Source: an uncultured Chloroflexus sp. (GTDB lineage: Bacteria > Chloroflexota > Chloroflexia > Chloroflexales > Chloroflexaceae). From it: a DNA stretch of 64,000 nucleotides. This document shows, in pieces, positions 53,680 to 61,376 of this stretch. Position numbers and translations under genes: made by a program. The DNA lies in NCBI RefSeq assembly GCF_937951745.1, contig NZ_CALFBQ010000018.1, positions 62,001-126,000 on the forward strand, in the 5' to 3' direction. The notes under the pieces were generated by a model that was not told the DNA's origin, did not search any database, and saw nothing but the letters and a program-made list of their open reading frames with translations. How positions within the stretch are numbered: position 1 is the first letter of the stretch; each line of letters opens with the position of its first letter.

Positions 53680-54438
53680 ATGTACATTCTAGTCACCAAC
53701 GACGATGGCTACCAAAGTCCGGGCTTAGCGGCGTTGCGAGCCGTACTCAGCGAGATTGGCGAAGTGGCAGTAGTTGTCCCCGACCGCAACTGGAGCGCCG
53801 CTGGACATTACCGCAAGCTCTTTGACCCGCTGCGGGCGTGGGAGGGAACACTCAGCGACGGTTCACCTGCGCTGATCTGTGATGGTACACCGGCTGATTG
53901 TGTCGCGCTCGCGGTGATGGGTCTACTCGACCGCAAACCCGATCTAGTAGTGTCGGGCATCAATCTTGGGGCCAACCTTGGTACCGACCTGCTCTACTCT
54001 GGCACCGTAGCGGCTGCTATGGAGGGCATCGTTTTCGGGGTGCCGGGGTTAGCGGTCTCGCAAGTGCGGCCCAAAGACGGTCAATGGGATTTTCGCGCCG
54101 CGCAGGTGGCTGTGCGACGGTTGGTAACGACTATCCGTGAACGAGGTCTGCCATCAGAGATATTGCTGAATCTGAATATTCCGGTGGTTGCCCCCAACGA
54201 GTTACGTGGCATCAAAGTTAGCCGACTTGGCCGTCGCGTCTATCGCGACGAGCTAGTAGTACGTTACGATCCCCGTGGGCGACCCTACTATTGGATCGAT
54301 GGGGCCGAGCCGGAAGATCACTACGAAGAGGGTACTGATATTGCCGCCATCAGTGAAGGCTACGCCAGCCTTACCCCGGTGCAGATGGATTTGACCAGTC
54401 ATCGCTGGCTGGAAGAGCTGCGGCAATGGAAGTTATAG
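53680..54438 (+). CDS. surE: 5'/3'-nucleotidase SurE
   Basis: 252 aa from ATG 53680 with AAGGA 5 nt upstream; the track start adds 7 codons inside the VWA gene. The metal-binding ILVTNDDGYQSPG at the N-terminus, PDRNWSAAGHY and VVSGINLGANLGTDLLYSGTV are the SurE signatures. It dephosphorylates nucleoside monophosphates and is linked to stationary-phase survival. The tight junction with the VWA gene suggests translational coupling. Confidence 0.96.
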   Translation: MYILVTNDDGYQSPGLAALRAVLSEIGEVAVVVPDRNWSAAGHYRKLFDPLRAWEGTLSDGSPALICDGTPADCVALAVMGLLDRKPDLVVSGINLGANLGTDLLYSGTVAAAMEGIVFGVPGLAVSQVRPKDGQWDFRAAQVAVRRLVTTIRERGLPSEILLNLNIPVVAPNELRGIKVSRLGRRVYRDELVVRYDPRGRPYYWIDGAEPEDHYEEGTDIAAISEGYASLTPVQMDLTSHRWLEELRQWKL

Positions 54439-54443
54439 CGGAA

Positions 54444-54492
54444 TGTAGAGACGACATATAGCGTAGTAGAGACGTAGCATTGCTACGTCTCT
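54444..54492. repeat. GTAGAGACGT-family repeat with hairpin
   Basis: AGAGACGTAGCA (54468-54479), one base, then TGCTACGTCTCT (54481-54492) form a perfect inverted repeat, preceded by another GTAGAGACG copy at 54445. It is just after surE, so it could also act as its terminator. Same family as 29012-29103 and 55357-55384. Confidence 0.75.
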
Positions 54493-54602
54493 AGGTCGGG
54501 GCACGGCATGCGGTGCCCGTACCACATGGGCACGGGGGAGGGGAACGGCGGGAGGCACGCCACGGTGGGTACAGCGGGTCATCCTACGGGGCGCATGGTG
54601 TG

Positions 54603-55343
54603 TCACACCACGCCGTGGCTGAGCACGACCTCTAACCACTGTGCGTCGTCGCACGGCTGCAACCCCCACCACAACCGTCCGGTTGGCCGCACAACCGCGT
54701 ACTGGTTGTCGATCCAGATCACGATGCTCAGTGGGCCGCGTGGTGAGGGAGCGTGCAAAATAGGTGTGCCGTCAACACGCAAGACGCTTTCTTTGGTGCC
54801 CCAGTGGATTTCGTAGTCGTGCCATTGGGTGAGATCAACGGGTACGAGGGCTTCGGCGATACCAGCGGCGTGCTGGATGCGTGGCCACAGTCGGCGGTAG
54901 AGTGGCGGTAGGTTGAGGAGCGGCACAATGATCGGCGCGATCGGTAGCCACGCTAGCGCCGCCAAACGCCCGGTGTCAACCGTCGCTGCTTTCCAGCCGT
55001 GGCCGGGAATGTTCATCGCGAGTGGCATGTCGTGTGGTGGTGCGCCGAAGAAGAACCAGACTGCTTGCGGCATACGCGGCGGCCATGCCCATGGGTAGTT
55101 CCATAGGCCAAAGCCGGCAGTACCGATGAGGCGATCTGCCCGATGCGACATCCGCGCACGAAGGCACAAGGTGTACGGTGCGTGTAACGCGCGTGGCGGG
55201 CCGGGCCGCCGGCCCAAGTCGTCGAGTTGGGCGTTGCGGTAGTGGTCGGCGGGGCCGGGTGGACGGATGAGACGCAAACCGGTGGCGGTTTGTATGACTC
55301 CGGCTCCGCCGCTGCACCGTGGTTTGAGGTGCAATTCGCGCAT
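54603..55343 (-). CDS. Lectin/GH16-like jelly-roll protein of unknown function
   Basis: 246 aa from MRELHLKPRCSGGAGVIQTA; the track adds 18 codons. FGLWNYPWAWPPRMPQAVWFFFG and HDYEIHWGTKESVLRVDGTPILHA resemble concanavalin A-like folds used by GH16 enzymes and laminin-G domains. A short hydrophobic segment (WLPIAPIIVPLLNLPPLY) is present. The catalytic ExDxxE of GH16 is not seen, so binding rather than hydrolysis is possible. It lies directly downstream of ileS on the same strand. Confidence 0.6.
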   Translation of the reverse strand: MRELHLKPRCSGGAGVIQTATGLRLIRPPGPADHYRNAQLDDLGRRPGPPRALHAPYTLCLRARMSHRADRLIGTAGFGLWNYPWAWPPRMPQAVWFFFGAPPHDMPLAMNIPGHGWKAATVDTGRLAALAWLPIAPIIVPLLNLPPLYRRLWPRIQHAAGIAEALVPVDLTQWHDYEIHWGTKESVLRVDGTPILHAPSPRGPLSIVIWIDNQYAVVRPTGRLWWGLQPCDDAQWLEVVLSHGVV

Positions 55344-55356
55344 AGTGCTGAATTCG

Positions 55357-55384
55357 GTAGAGACGTTGCAATGCAAGTCGCTAC
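55357..55384. repeat. GTAGAGACGT-family hairpin at the end of ileS
   Basis: GTAGAGACGTTGCA is followed by an imperfect inverse, TGCAAGTCGCTAC, whose end overlaps the TAG of ileS. It lies 14 bp before the lectin-like gene's ATG. Confidence 0.65.
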
Positions 55385-58300
55385 CGCGCAACGACAATCC
55401 CCACGGTCACCGTGCCGTCGCCGAATTCGTTGGTCTCGGTGTAGGCGTCGTCCGGCGGCGTACCAATGTCTAACGCGACGGCAAGAGTCTCGTTTTTGAC
55501 ATAATCGCCGTATTTCGCCAGTGTCGCCGTTAGCAGATCGGCTTCGTCGGCACTGGTGAGGAAGAGGTGGATGCGATCACTGATCGCTAGTCCGGCGCTC
55601 TTACGGGCTTCTTGGATGTAGCGCACGAGATCGCGAGCCGCGCCTTCGAGCCGCAGTTCTTCCGTCACCGTCGTGTTCAACGCCACCAGCATGCCATCGG
55701 CCTCAGCTACCGCATAGCCTTCTGGCGCGCTACTCTCGACCAGCACCTCTTCGGCCAGCAACTCGATCTCTTGGCCATCAACCGGCAGGCGCACCGGCTG
55801 GCCGGCTTCCACCGCCTGCGCCGCTGCGCGCGCGGTATCGCCGCTCAAATCGCGCAGCGCCGCTGTCAGCGCCGGTACCAGCTTGCCAAACTTCTTGCCG
55901 ACGAGGCGGAGGTTCGGTTTCAGGCGGTACTCGACCACGGCGCTATTGGCGTCGAGGTAACGCACCGCTTTGACGTTCAGCTCATCGCGCAGCTCGGCCT
56001 CGAAGCGGCGCACGCCATTGAGTAGCGCCGGCGTGCTGGCCCGCAGCCAGAGTTCACTCAGCGGTTGGCGCACCTTCAGGTTAGCCTGCTTGCGCGCTGC
56101 CCGTCCTAGCGAAACCGCGGTCAGCAAGGCTTCGGTGTCGGCGACCAGTTGATCGTCGAGCAAGGCACGATCCACGTGCGGCCAGCGCGCCAAGTGAACG
56201 CTCTCTGGCGCGCTGGCGTCGTGTTCGGCGACCAGATTACGATAGATCACTTCGCTAACGAACGGGGTGAACGGCGCAGCCAACTTCGCCACCGTTACCA
56301 GACAGGTGTAGAGCGTCTGATAGGCGGCCTCTTTATCGGCGTCGCTTTCGCTCTTCCAGAACCGGCGGCGATTGCGGCGCACGTACCAGTTCGACAGCTC
56401 ATCAACGAAATGCTCGATCGCGTTGGCGGCGGTATAGACATCGTACTCCTCGAACGCATCGGTCACGTTTTGCACGAGCTGGTTGAGCGCCGCTAGCGCC
56501 CAGCGGTCGATCGGCTGTACTTCAGCGGTGCGCCCGCTGTTGGGTTGCCACTGGTCGAGATTGGCATACGTGACGAAGAAGGCATACGTGTTCCAGAGTG
56601 TGAGCAGGAACTTGCGCATGCTCTCGCTGACCAGATCCATGCTAAAGCGGCGGGCATTGCCGGGAGGCGCAGCGGTGAACAGGTACCAGCGCAAAGCATC
56701 GACGCCGTAGGCGTTGATCACCTCTTGCGGCTCGATCACGTTGCCCCGGCTCTTACTCATCTTTTGGCCGTCTTTGTCGAGAATGTGACCGAGACAGATC
56801 ACGTTCTTGAACGCTGGCCGGTCAAAGAGCAGGGTGCTTACTGCGTGCAAGGTGTAGAACCAGCCGCGCGTTTGGTCAACCGCCTCGCAGATGTAGTCGG
56901 CGGGATGGGCCATCTCGAACACGTCGCGATTCTCGAACGGATAGTGCCACTGGGCCACCGGCATTGAACCGCTGTCGAACCAGCAGTCGGCCACATCGGG
57001 GATCCGGCGCATCAAGCCATGGTTAGGGTCTTCCCAGACCACTTCGTCGATATAGGGCCGGTGCAGGTCGATATCGCGCAGCGAGCGGCCAACCTTTTCT
57101 TCTAGCTCGGCCAGCGAACCGATGCAGACCATGTGCGAGCCGTCGGCATTCGTCCAGATTGGGATCGGCGTGCCCCAATACCGCTCGCGGCTGATGGCCC
57201 AGTCGATGTTGTTTTCCAGCCAGTTGCCGAAGCGGCCATCACGGATATGTTCGGGCACCCAGTGGATCTGCTGGTTGTTGGCGACGAGATCGGCCTTAAA
57301 GGCAGTGGTGCGGATGTACCACGAACGCTTGGCGTAGTACAGCAACGGCGTGCTGCAACGCCAGCAGAAGGGATAGTAGTGGCGCACGCGCCCGCTGCGC
57401 AAGAGCAGGCCACGCGATTTGAGGTTGCGGGTGATGTCGGGATCGGCCTCTTTGAAGAATTTGCCGGCGAAGCCCAATTCGGCAAATTCGGGCAACACGC
57501 GGCCATCCAACCCCACCGAGAAGAGGGTGGGTAGGCCATGCTTGCGCCCGACTTCAAGATCGCCGTAGGCTGGCGCGATATGGACAATGCCGGTGCCATC
57601 GTCGAGACTGACAATCTCATCGGCGATCACGCGGTAGGCCGTCTCCCAATCGACCGTATCGCCGGTGCCGGGTACGCCGCGGAAGAGCGGTTCGTAGCGG
57701 AGGCCGACCAGATCGTTGCCACGGAACCGGCGCAGCACCGTAAAGCTCTCGGCAGGCAAGACCTGATCGACCAGCGCTGCCGCCATCACTAGCCGTTCAC
57801 CGTTGTGCTCGACTTCAACATACTCGGCGTCGTGCTTCACGGCCAGCGCCACGTTGGCCGGCAACGTCCATGGGGTTGTTGTCCACGCCACCAGAAAGGC
57901 ATCATTGAGCGTACCGTCAACCGCCGGCGGCGGTGCGGTTGTTCCCTTCACGCGGAACTTGATATAGACGCTCGGATCATCGACATCATCGCGCGCACCG
58001 AGGCTCACCTCGTGGTCGCTGAGGCTGGTGCCGCAGCGCGGGCAGTGCATCGTCACCTTGTAATCGCGGAAGAGCAAGCCACGATCCCACAACTGGCGGA
58101 AGATCCACCATGTCGACTCGATATAGTCGTTCTCGTAGGTGATATATGCGTCTTCGCTGAGCCAGAACGCGATGCGCTTGGTAAATGCCTTCCACTCTTG
58201 GATATACTCCCAGACGCTTTCGCGGCAGAGACGATTAAATTCAGCGATGCCAAACCGCTCGATGTCGGGCTTGCCGCTGAACCCAAGCTTCTTCTCGATC

Positions 58301-58581
58301 TCGATCTCAACCGGCAGGCCGTGGGTGTCCCATCCCTCCCGGCGACCAATAATGCGATAGCCCTGCATCGAGCGATAGCGTAAGATCACATCTTTGAAGC
58401 TGCGCGAGATGGTATGGTGTAAACCGGGGCGGCCATTCGCGGTCGGCGGCCCCTCGTAGAAGACGAACGGCTTCTCGCCAGCGGTCAACGACTTGGCGAC
58501 AATGTCATTGGCCTCCCACCACGCCAGCACATCCTCTTCGAGTTGGGGGAACTTGACATTCGGATCAACCGGTTTAAACAT
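55381..58581 (-). CDS. ileS: Isoleucyl-tRNA synthetase, large type-II-like form
   Basis: 1066 aa from MFKPVDPNVKFPQLEEDVLA, with GGAGGTTGC before the ATG; the track's first 53 codons are the T-box leader. Class I synthetase: HIGH-like motif GRPGLHHTISRSF, editing-domain sequence in between, KMSKS in DKDGQKMSKSRGN, and a long C-terminal anticodon-binding part. Charges tRNA-Ile with Ile using ATP. The length and PPTANGRPGLHH fit the eukaryote-like type II branch, associated in other bacteria with natural mupirocin tolerance (inference). Controlled by the T-box upstream. Confidence 0.96.
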   Translation of the reverse strand: MFKPVDPNVKFPQLEEDVLAWWEANDIVAKSLTAGEKPFVFYEGPPTANGRPGLHHTISRSFKDVILRYRSMQGYRIIGRREGWDTHGLPVEIEIEKKLGFSGKPDIERFGIAEFNRLCRESVWEYIQEWKAFTKRIAFWLSEDAYITYENDYIESTWWIFRQLWDRGLLFRDYKVTMHCPRCGTSLSDHEVSLGARDDVDDPSVYIKFRVKGTTAPPPAVDGTLNDAFLVAWTTTPWTLPANVALAVKHDAEYVEVEHNGERLVMAAALVDQVLPAESFTVLRRFRGNDLVGLRYEPLFRGVPGTGDTVDWETAYRVIADEIVSLDDGTGIVHIAPAYGDLEVGRKHGLPTLFSVGLDGRVLPEFAELGFAGKFFKEADPDITRNLKSRGLLLRSGRVRHYYPFCWRCSTPLLYYAKRSWYIRTTAFKADLVANNQQIHWVPEHIRDGRFGNWLENNIDWAISRERYWGTPIPIWTNADGSHMVCIGSLAELEEKVGRSLRDIDLHRPYIDEVVWEDPNHGLMRRIPDVADCWFDSGSMPVAQWHYPFENRDVFEMAHPADYICEAVDQTRGWFYTLHAVSTLLFDRPAFKNVICLGHILDKDGQKMSKSRGNVIEPQEVINAYGVDALRWYLFTAAPPGNARRFSMDLVSESMRKFLLTLWNTYAFFVTYANLDQWQPNSGRTAEVQPIDRWALAALNQLVQNVTDAFEEYDVYTAANAIEHFVDELSNWYVRRNRRRFWKSESDADKEAAYQTLYTCLVTVAKLAAPFTPFVSEVIYRNLVAEHDASAPESVHLARWPHVDRALLDDQLVADTEALLTAVSLGRAARKQANLKVRQPLSELWLRASTPALLNGVRRFEAELRDELNVKAVRYLDANSAVVEYRLKPNLRLVGKKFGKLVPALTAALRDLSGDTARAAAQAVEAGQPVRLPVDGQEIELLAEEVLVESSAPEGYAVAEADGMLVALNTTVTEELRLEGAARDLVRYIQEARKSAGLAISDRIHLFLTSADEADLLTATLAKYGDYVKNETLAVALDIGTPPDDAYTETNEFGDGTVTVGIVVAR

Positions 58582-58890
58582 GCAACCTCCGTGCGCGTCA
58601 ATGTAAAAAAGCCTCATCCCCGAAAGGGGACGAGGCTGATTAACCCCGCGGTACCACCCCATTTCGACGGCGCACACAATCGAGCGCGCGTCGCACTCAG
58701 TGAGCGTCAAGTAACGCTCTGCCCCGCTAACGGTGGGCATTCCGGGCGCGGCTACTGCGCGTGTCGATTAACCACGCGGTTCACCTGCCAGCTCAGGGGT
58801 GATTTTCACTGCCACCGGTTCCACCCGGCTTCCACCATCCCGGGCTCGCTGGCGGGCAAGCGGCAGCTACTCTTCCCCGTCATTGCCATT
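58582..58890 (-). ncRNA. T-box riboswitch leader of ileS
   Basis: Minus strand. The T-box core GGGGTGGTACCGCG lies at 58647-58660, followed by an intrinsic terminator: GCCTCGTCCCC-TTTC-GGGGATGAGGC (58611-58636) and a U-run (58604-58610). The upstream part holds a stem I region with GAAAATCACC, in which ATC is a candidate Ile specifier codon. Uncharged tRNA-Ile is expected to stabilise the antiterminator and let ileS be transcribed. Confidence 0.88.
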
Positions 58891-58897
58891 GAGCAAC

Positions 58898-58926
58898 AGT
58901 ATACGTCGGGACGTGCGCCGCGTCAA
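58898..58926 (-). promoter_or_regulatory. Promoter of the ileS T-box transcript
   Basis: Minus strand: TTGACG (58921-58926), exactly 17 bp, TATACT (58898-58903). The start predicted near 58890 fits the size of a full T-box leader of about 310 nt. Confidence 0.8.
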
Positions 58927-58974
58927 GGCGCACAGCCGTCCTCTTTCACCAACGAATGATTGCAGGCTCTAGCG

Positions 58975-60756
58975 CTACACGGCTGGGCGGCTTAAACAAC
59001 AAAGAGAAAATGAATGACGGGGGAGGGGCCGGGGGTGGGGGGAAGACCCCTCTTGCCCCCTCACCCCCCTAGCCCTCCTCTCCCACGAGGGGAGAGGGGG
59101 GATACATCCTTCCCCCCTGCATAGGGGAGGGGCCGGGGGTGGGGGATGCACCCCTTGCCCCCCTATGATCGCATTGATCCACCCAATACGAATCTCTCCC
59201 ATCCCGCTCCACCGGTCGTATTCATCATCGATCACTACCGCGTGTAAGGTCAACGGCCAATCAGGTCGCCCATTGCCGCTGCCGGCGATCCGTTCGTACT
59301 GCGCCGGACGGCGACTGAGCGGTGTGATGAGAGTCTGCCATGCTGGGGGGCCAACCACGCCGGCGGTCACACTGAACACTTCGCCTTCACGGTCGCACAG
59401 CCAGAGCCGCAGCCGGTGGCCGTTGCCGTCGCCGTAGAGCTGGATGACCAGCGCAGTTGTTTCAGCGGGTAAGGGGATGGGTTCGCTGAGTTCAAACGCG
59501 ACATAATCATTCTCGCGGGTCGTGAAGCGGTAGGTGAGGCGAAGGAAGCCAGCAGTGCGCTGGAGTGAGCCGTTGGGTTGGGCCGGTCGTTGCCATTGGA
59601 TTGACTGGGTACCGTCGAGTAATCGTGTTGCGTTGGTTGGGTGCGCTGTGGGTAATGTAAGGGTCGTTGTCAAGTGGCGCATCGCCTCCGCCACCGGCTT
59701 AGGATGGCTAAAATCGGCCCGCCCGCTACCATACGCAAACAAGCCGTAAGGATTGTGCGGATCGTCTTTGAGCATATACCAAAAGACGTGACTGATGCCG
59801 CCTTGCCAGAGGGCGCGATAGGCGCGGGCAAGGTAGTCTGCCTGTTGGTCGGCATTGGTCAAACCAAGTGCGTCGCGGTCACCGGGGCCACTGGCCCATC
59901 CCACCTCAGTGGCCCAGATCGGCTTGGGGCCGTAGCGAGCCGCCACTGCCCGTACCCCATCGGCGGCGGCGATCAGGTTGCCCTCCTCTGGGTTGAGTGG
60001 ATCGACGTAGGGGTGAATGGCGATAACATCAAAGGTATTCCAGCCGCCATGTTCAGCGATGGTACGCAGAAAAGCGGTATCGAACGGGTTGATTCCGCCG
60101 AGTACGATAATGGCGGTGGGGTCAATCGCGCGAATTGCCTGAGCCGTTTTGATCAAGAGTTGGGTGTAGCGGGCCGGGTCAGGGGCTGGCCGCCAGAAGA
60201 GTGTCTGATCCGGTTCGTTCCAGATTTGCCAGTGCTTGACGAGATGGTGATAGCGTGTGACCACCGCTTCGGCATAAGCGACAAACGCTGCTTCATCAGG
60301 CGGCGCGAACGAAATCAGGTTGGGATGATCGGTAGGGTCGGGTGTGGCCCAACCCACTGCCGGCCCCAGCACGCCAAGCACCTGCAAGCGCTGCCGGTGT
60401 AAGGCATAGAGGGCAGCATCGGTGAAGACCCAATCCCAGACGCCGGGTTGGGGTTGGATGCGGTGCCAATGTAAGTCTTCGCGCACCCATTGCACGCCGA
60501 GATCGGCGACAATCGCCGCCGGGATAGGCATAGTTGCCGCGTCGGGATAGCGGGTGGCGAGATGGCTGTTGATCCCGATTGCCAGTGGCCCAGTTGGCGT
60601 GCGTACTGCAATCGGCGCCGTGATCAACCAGCGCGGGGCCGGCGCATCCCCGGCCAATATCCCCGCCACGACGATCATGATCACGATAACGCAATATCGT
60701 ACAGATGCATCACCGTGCGTCTTGGTTGGAGACACACCGCCGTGCGTCTCTCCCAT
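58975..60756 (-). CDS. Secreted/anchored glycoside hydrolase (GH39/GH5-like clan A)
   Basis: 593 aa from ATG 60756, directly after the GNAT stop; the track start at 60804 overlaps that gene. A hydrophobic segment VIVIMIVVAGILAG (about 25-40) is a signal or anchor. TIM-barrel features: VQWVREDLHWHRIQPQPG, the acid/base Glu in HWQIWNEPDQTLFW, and the nucleophile Glu in PIWATEVGWASG. A beta-sandwich-like region follows to about residue 530. The last 60 residues (GVHPPPPAPPLCRGEG and so on) come from an intergenic-type repeat, so the native stop has been lost or moved. Substrate unknown. Confidence 0.82.
   Translation of the reverse strand: MGETHGGVSPTKTHGDASVRYCVIVIMIVVAGILAGDAPAPRWLITAPIAVRTPTGPLAIGINSHLATRYPDAATMPIPAAIVADLGVQWVREDLHWHRIQPQPGVWDWVFTDAALYALHRQRLQVLGVLGPAVGWATPDPTDHPNLISFAPPDEAAFVAYAEAVVTRYHHLVKHWQIWNEPDQTLFWRPAPDPARYTQLLIKTAQAIRAIDPTAIIVLGGINPFDTAFLRTIAEHGGWNTFDVIAIHPYVDPLNPEEGNLIAAADGVRAVAARYGPKPIWATEVGWASGPGDRDALGLTNADQQADYLARAYRALWQGGISHVFWYMLKDDPHNPYGLFAYGSGRADFSHPKPVAEAMRHLTTTLTLPTAHPTNATRLLDGTQSIQWQRPAQPNGSLQRTAGFLRLTYRFTTRENDYVAFELSEPIPLPAETTALVIQLYGDGNGHRLRLWLCDREGEVFSVTAGVVGPPAWQTLITPLSRRPAQYERIAGSGNGRPDWPLTLHAVVIDDEYDRWSGMGEIRIGWINAIIGGQGVHPPPPAPPLCRGEGCIPPLPSWERRARGVRGQEGSSPHPRPLPRHSFSLCCLSRPAV
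59018..59163. repeat. G/C-rich dispersed repeat inside the GH gene's 3' end
   Basis: GGGGGAGGGGCCGGGGGTGG appears near 59019 and again, slightly changed, near 59125; the middle CTCCTCTCCCACGAGGGGAG forms a hairpin. This composition is unlike the rest of the gene and is translated as the low-complexity tail. Confidence 0.75.
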
Positions 60757-60757
60757 T

Positions 60758-61306
60758 TCACCATTCCACTGCATAGACCTGATGTTCCACCCACCCCAAC
60801 CCAATCCGCCGCCAGCACGTCACCCCTGCCAACGGCTGAAATCCGCACCTTTCAGCCAGCCGGCAGGCAGCCGTATGCGCCGGTGCGATCAATGCCTCTA
60901 ACCGGCGCAGGCCTAATGTGGTGTTGCTAAATCCGATCACGGCGGTTAAAGCCTCGCGCATATACCCTTTCCGGCTCGAACGCTCTTCCATCCGGCATTC
61001 GATGATCGCTGTGTGGCGTATCGTTCGTTCAATGTTGTCGATCCAGATATCACCGCAAATCCGCTCGAGCGGGTCATCGCGCCGCACCAAGAACAGGCGT
61101 AGGCTGTGCCCGGCGTAGCGGGCCTCTTCTTCTGCCGCCAACCGGCGACGCTGGCCTTGCAAGGTGAAAAAGTCATCGGGCGGTATCGGCAACCAATCTT
61201 CGCCGAACGTCCATGCGCGGCGAAAGTATCCCCGCACCGCTTCATTGTCACGTGGCGCCATGACCCGCAGCCAGAGCCGTTCGGTGGTAAGGATGGTCGT
61301 GTTCAT
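60758..61306 (-). CDS. GNAT acetyltransferase, RimJ/RimL-like
   Basis: 182 aa. ILTTERLWLRVMAPRDNEAV is the typical start; the acetyl-CoA binding segment is around the beta4/alpha3 region MEERSSRKGYMREALTAVIG, and LGLRRLEALIAPAHTAACRLAERCGF is the usual RimJ/L end. It transfers acetyl to an amino group, often a protein N-terminus. It lies between the macroglobulin-like and glycoside hydrolase genes, 70 bp and 1 bp away, so the three may form an operon. Confidence 0.87.
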   Translation of the reverse strand: MNTTILTTERLWLRVMAPRDNEAVRGYFRRAWTFGEDWLPIPPDDFFTLQGQRRRLAAEEEARYAGHSLRLFLVRRDDPLERICGDIWIDNIERTIRHTAIIECRMEERSSRKGYMREALTAVIGFSNTTLGLRRLEALIAPAHTAACRLAERCGFQPLAGVTCWRRIGLGWVEHQVYAVEW

Positions 61307-61376
61307 TTCATCACGCTTCCCGCACTCGCGGGGTTATGCCTGCAGTGCGGCAGGGTGCGTCGCTCGCGATGCCCGC

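Noticed and set aside
54508-54816. 102-aa plus-strand ORF after surE
   Set aside because: Covers intergenic hairpins and the antisense of the lectin-like gene; no ribosome site or motif.
58543-58959. 138-aa plus-strand ORF over the ileS leader
   Set aside because: It is antisense to the T-box riboswitch; the sequence is explained by conserved RNA elements on the minus strand.
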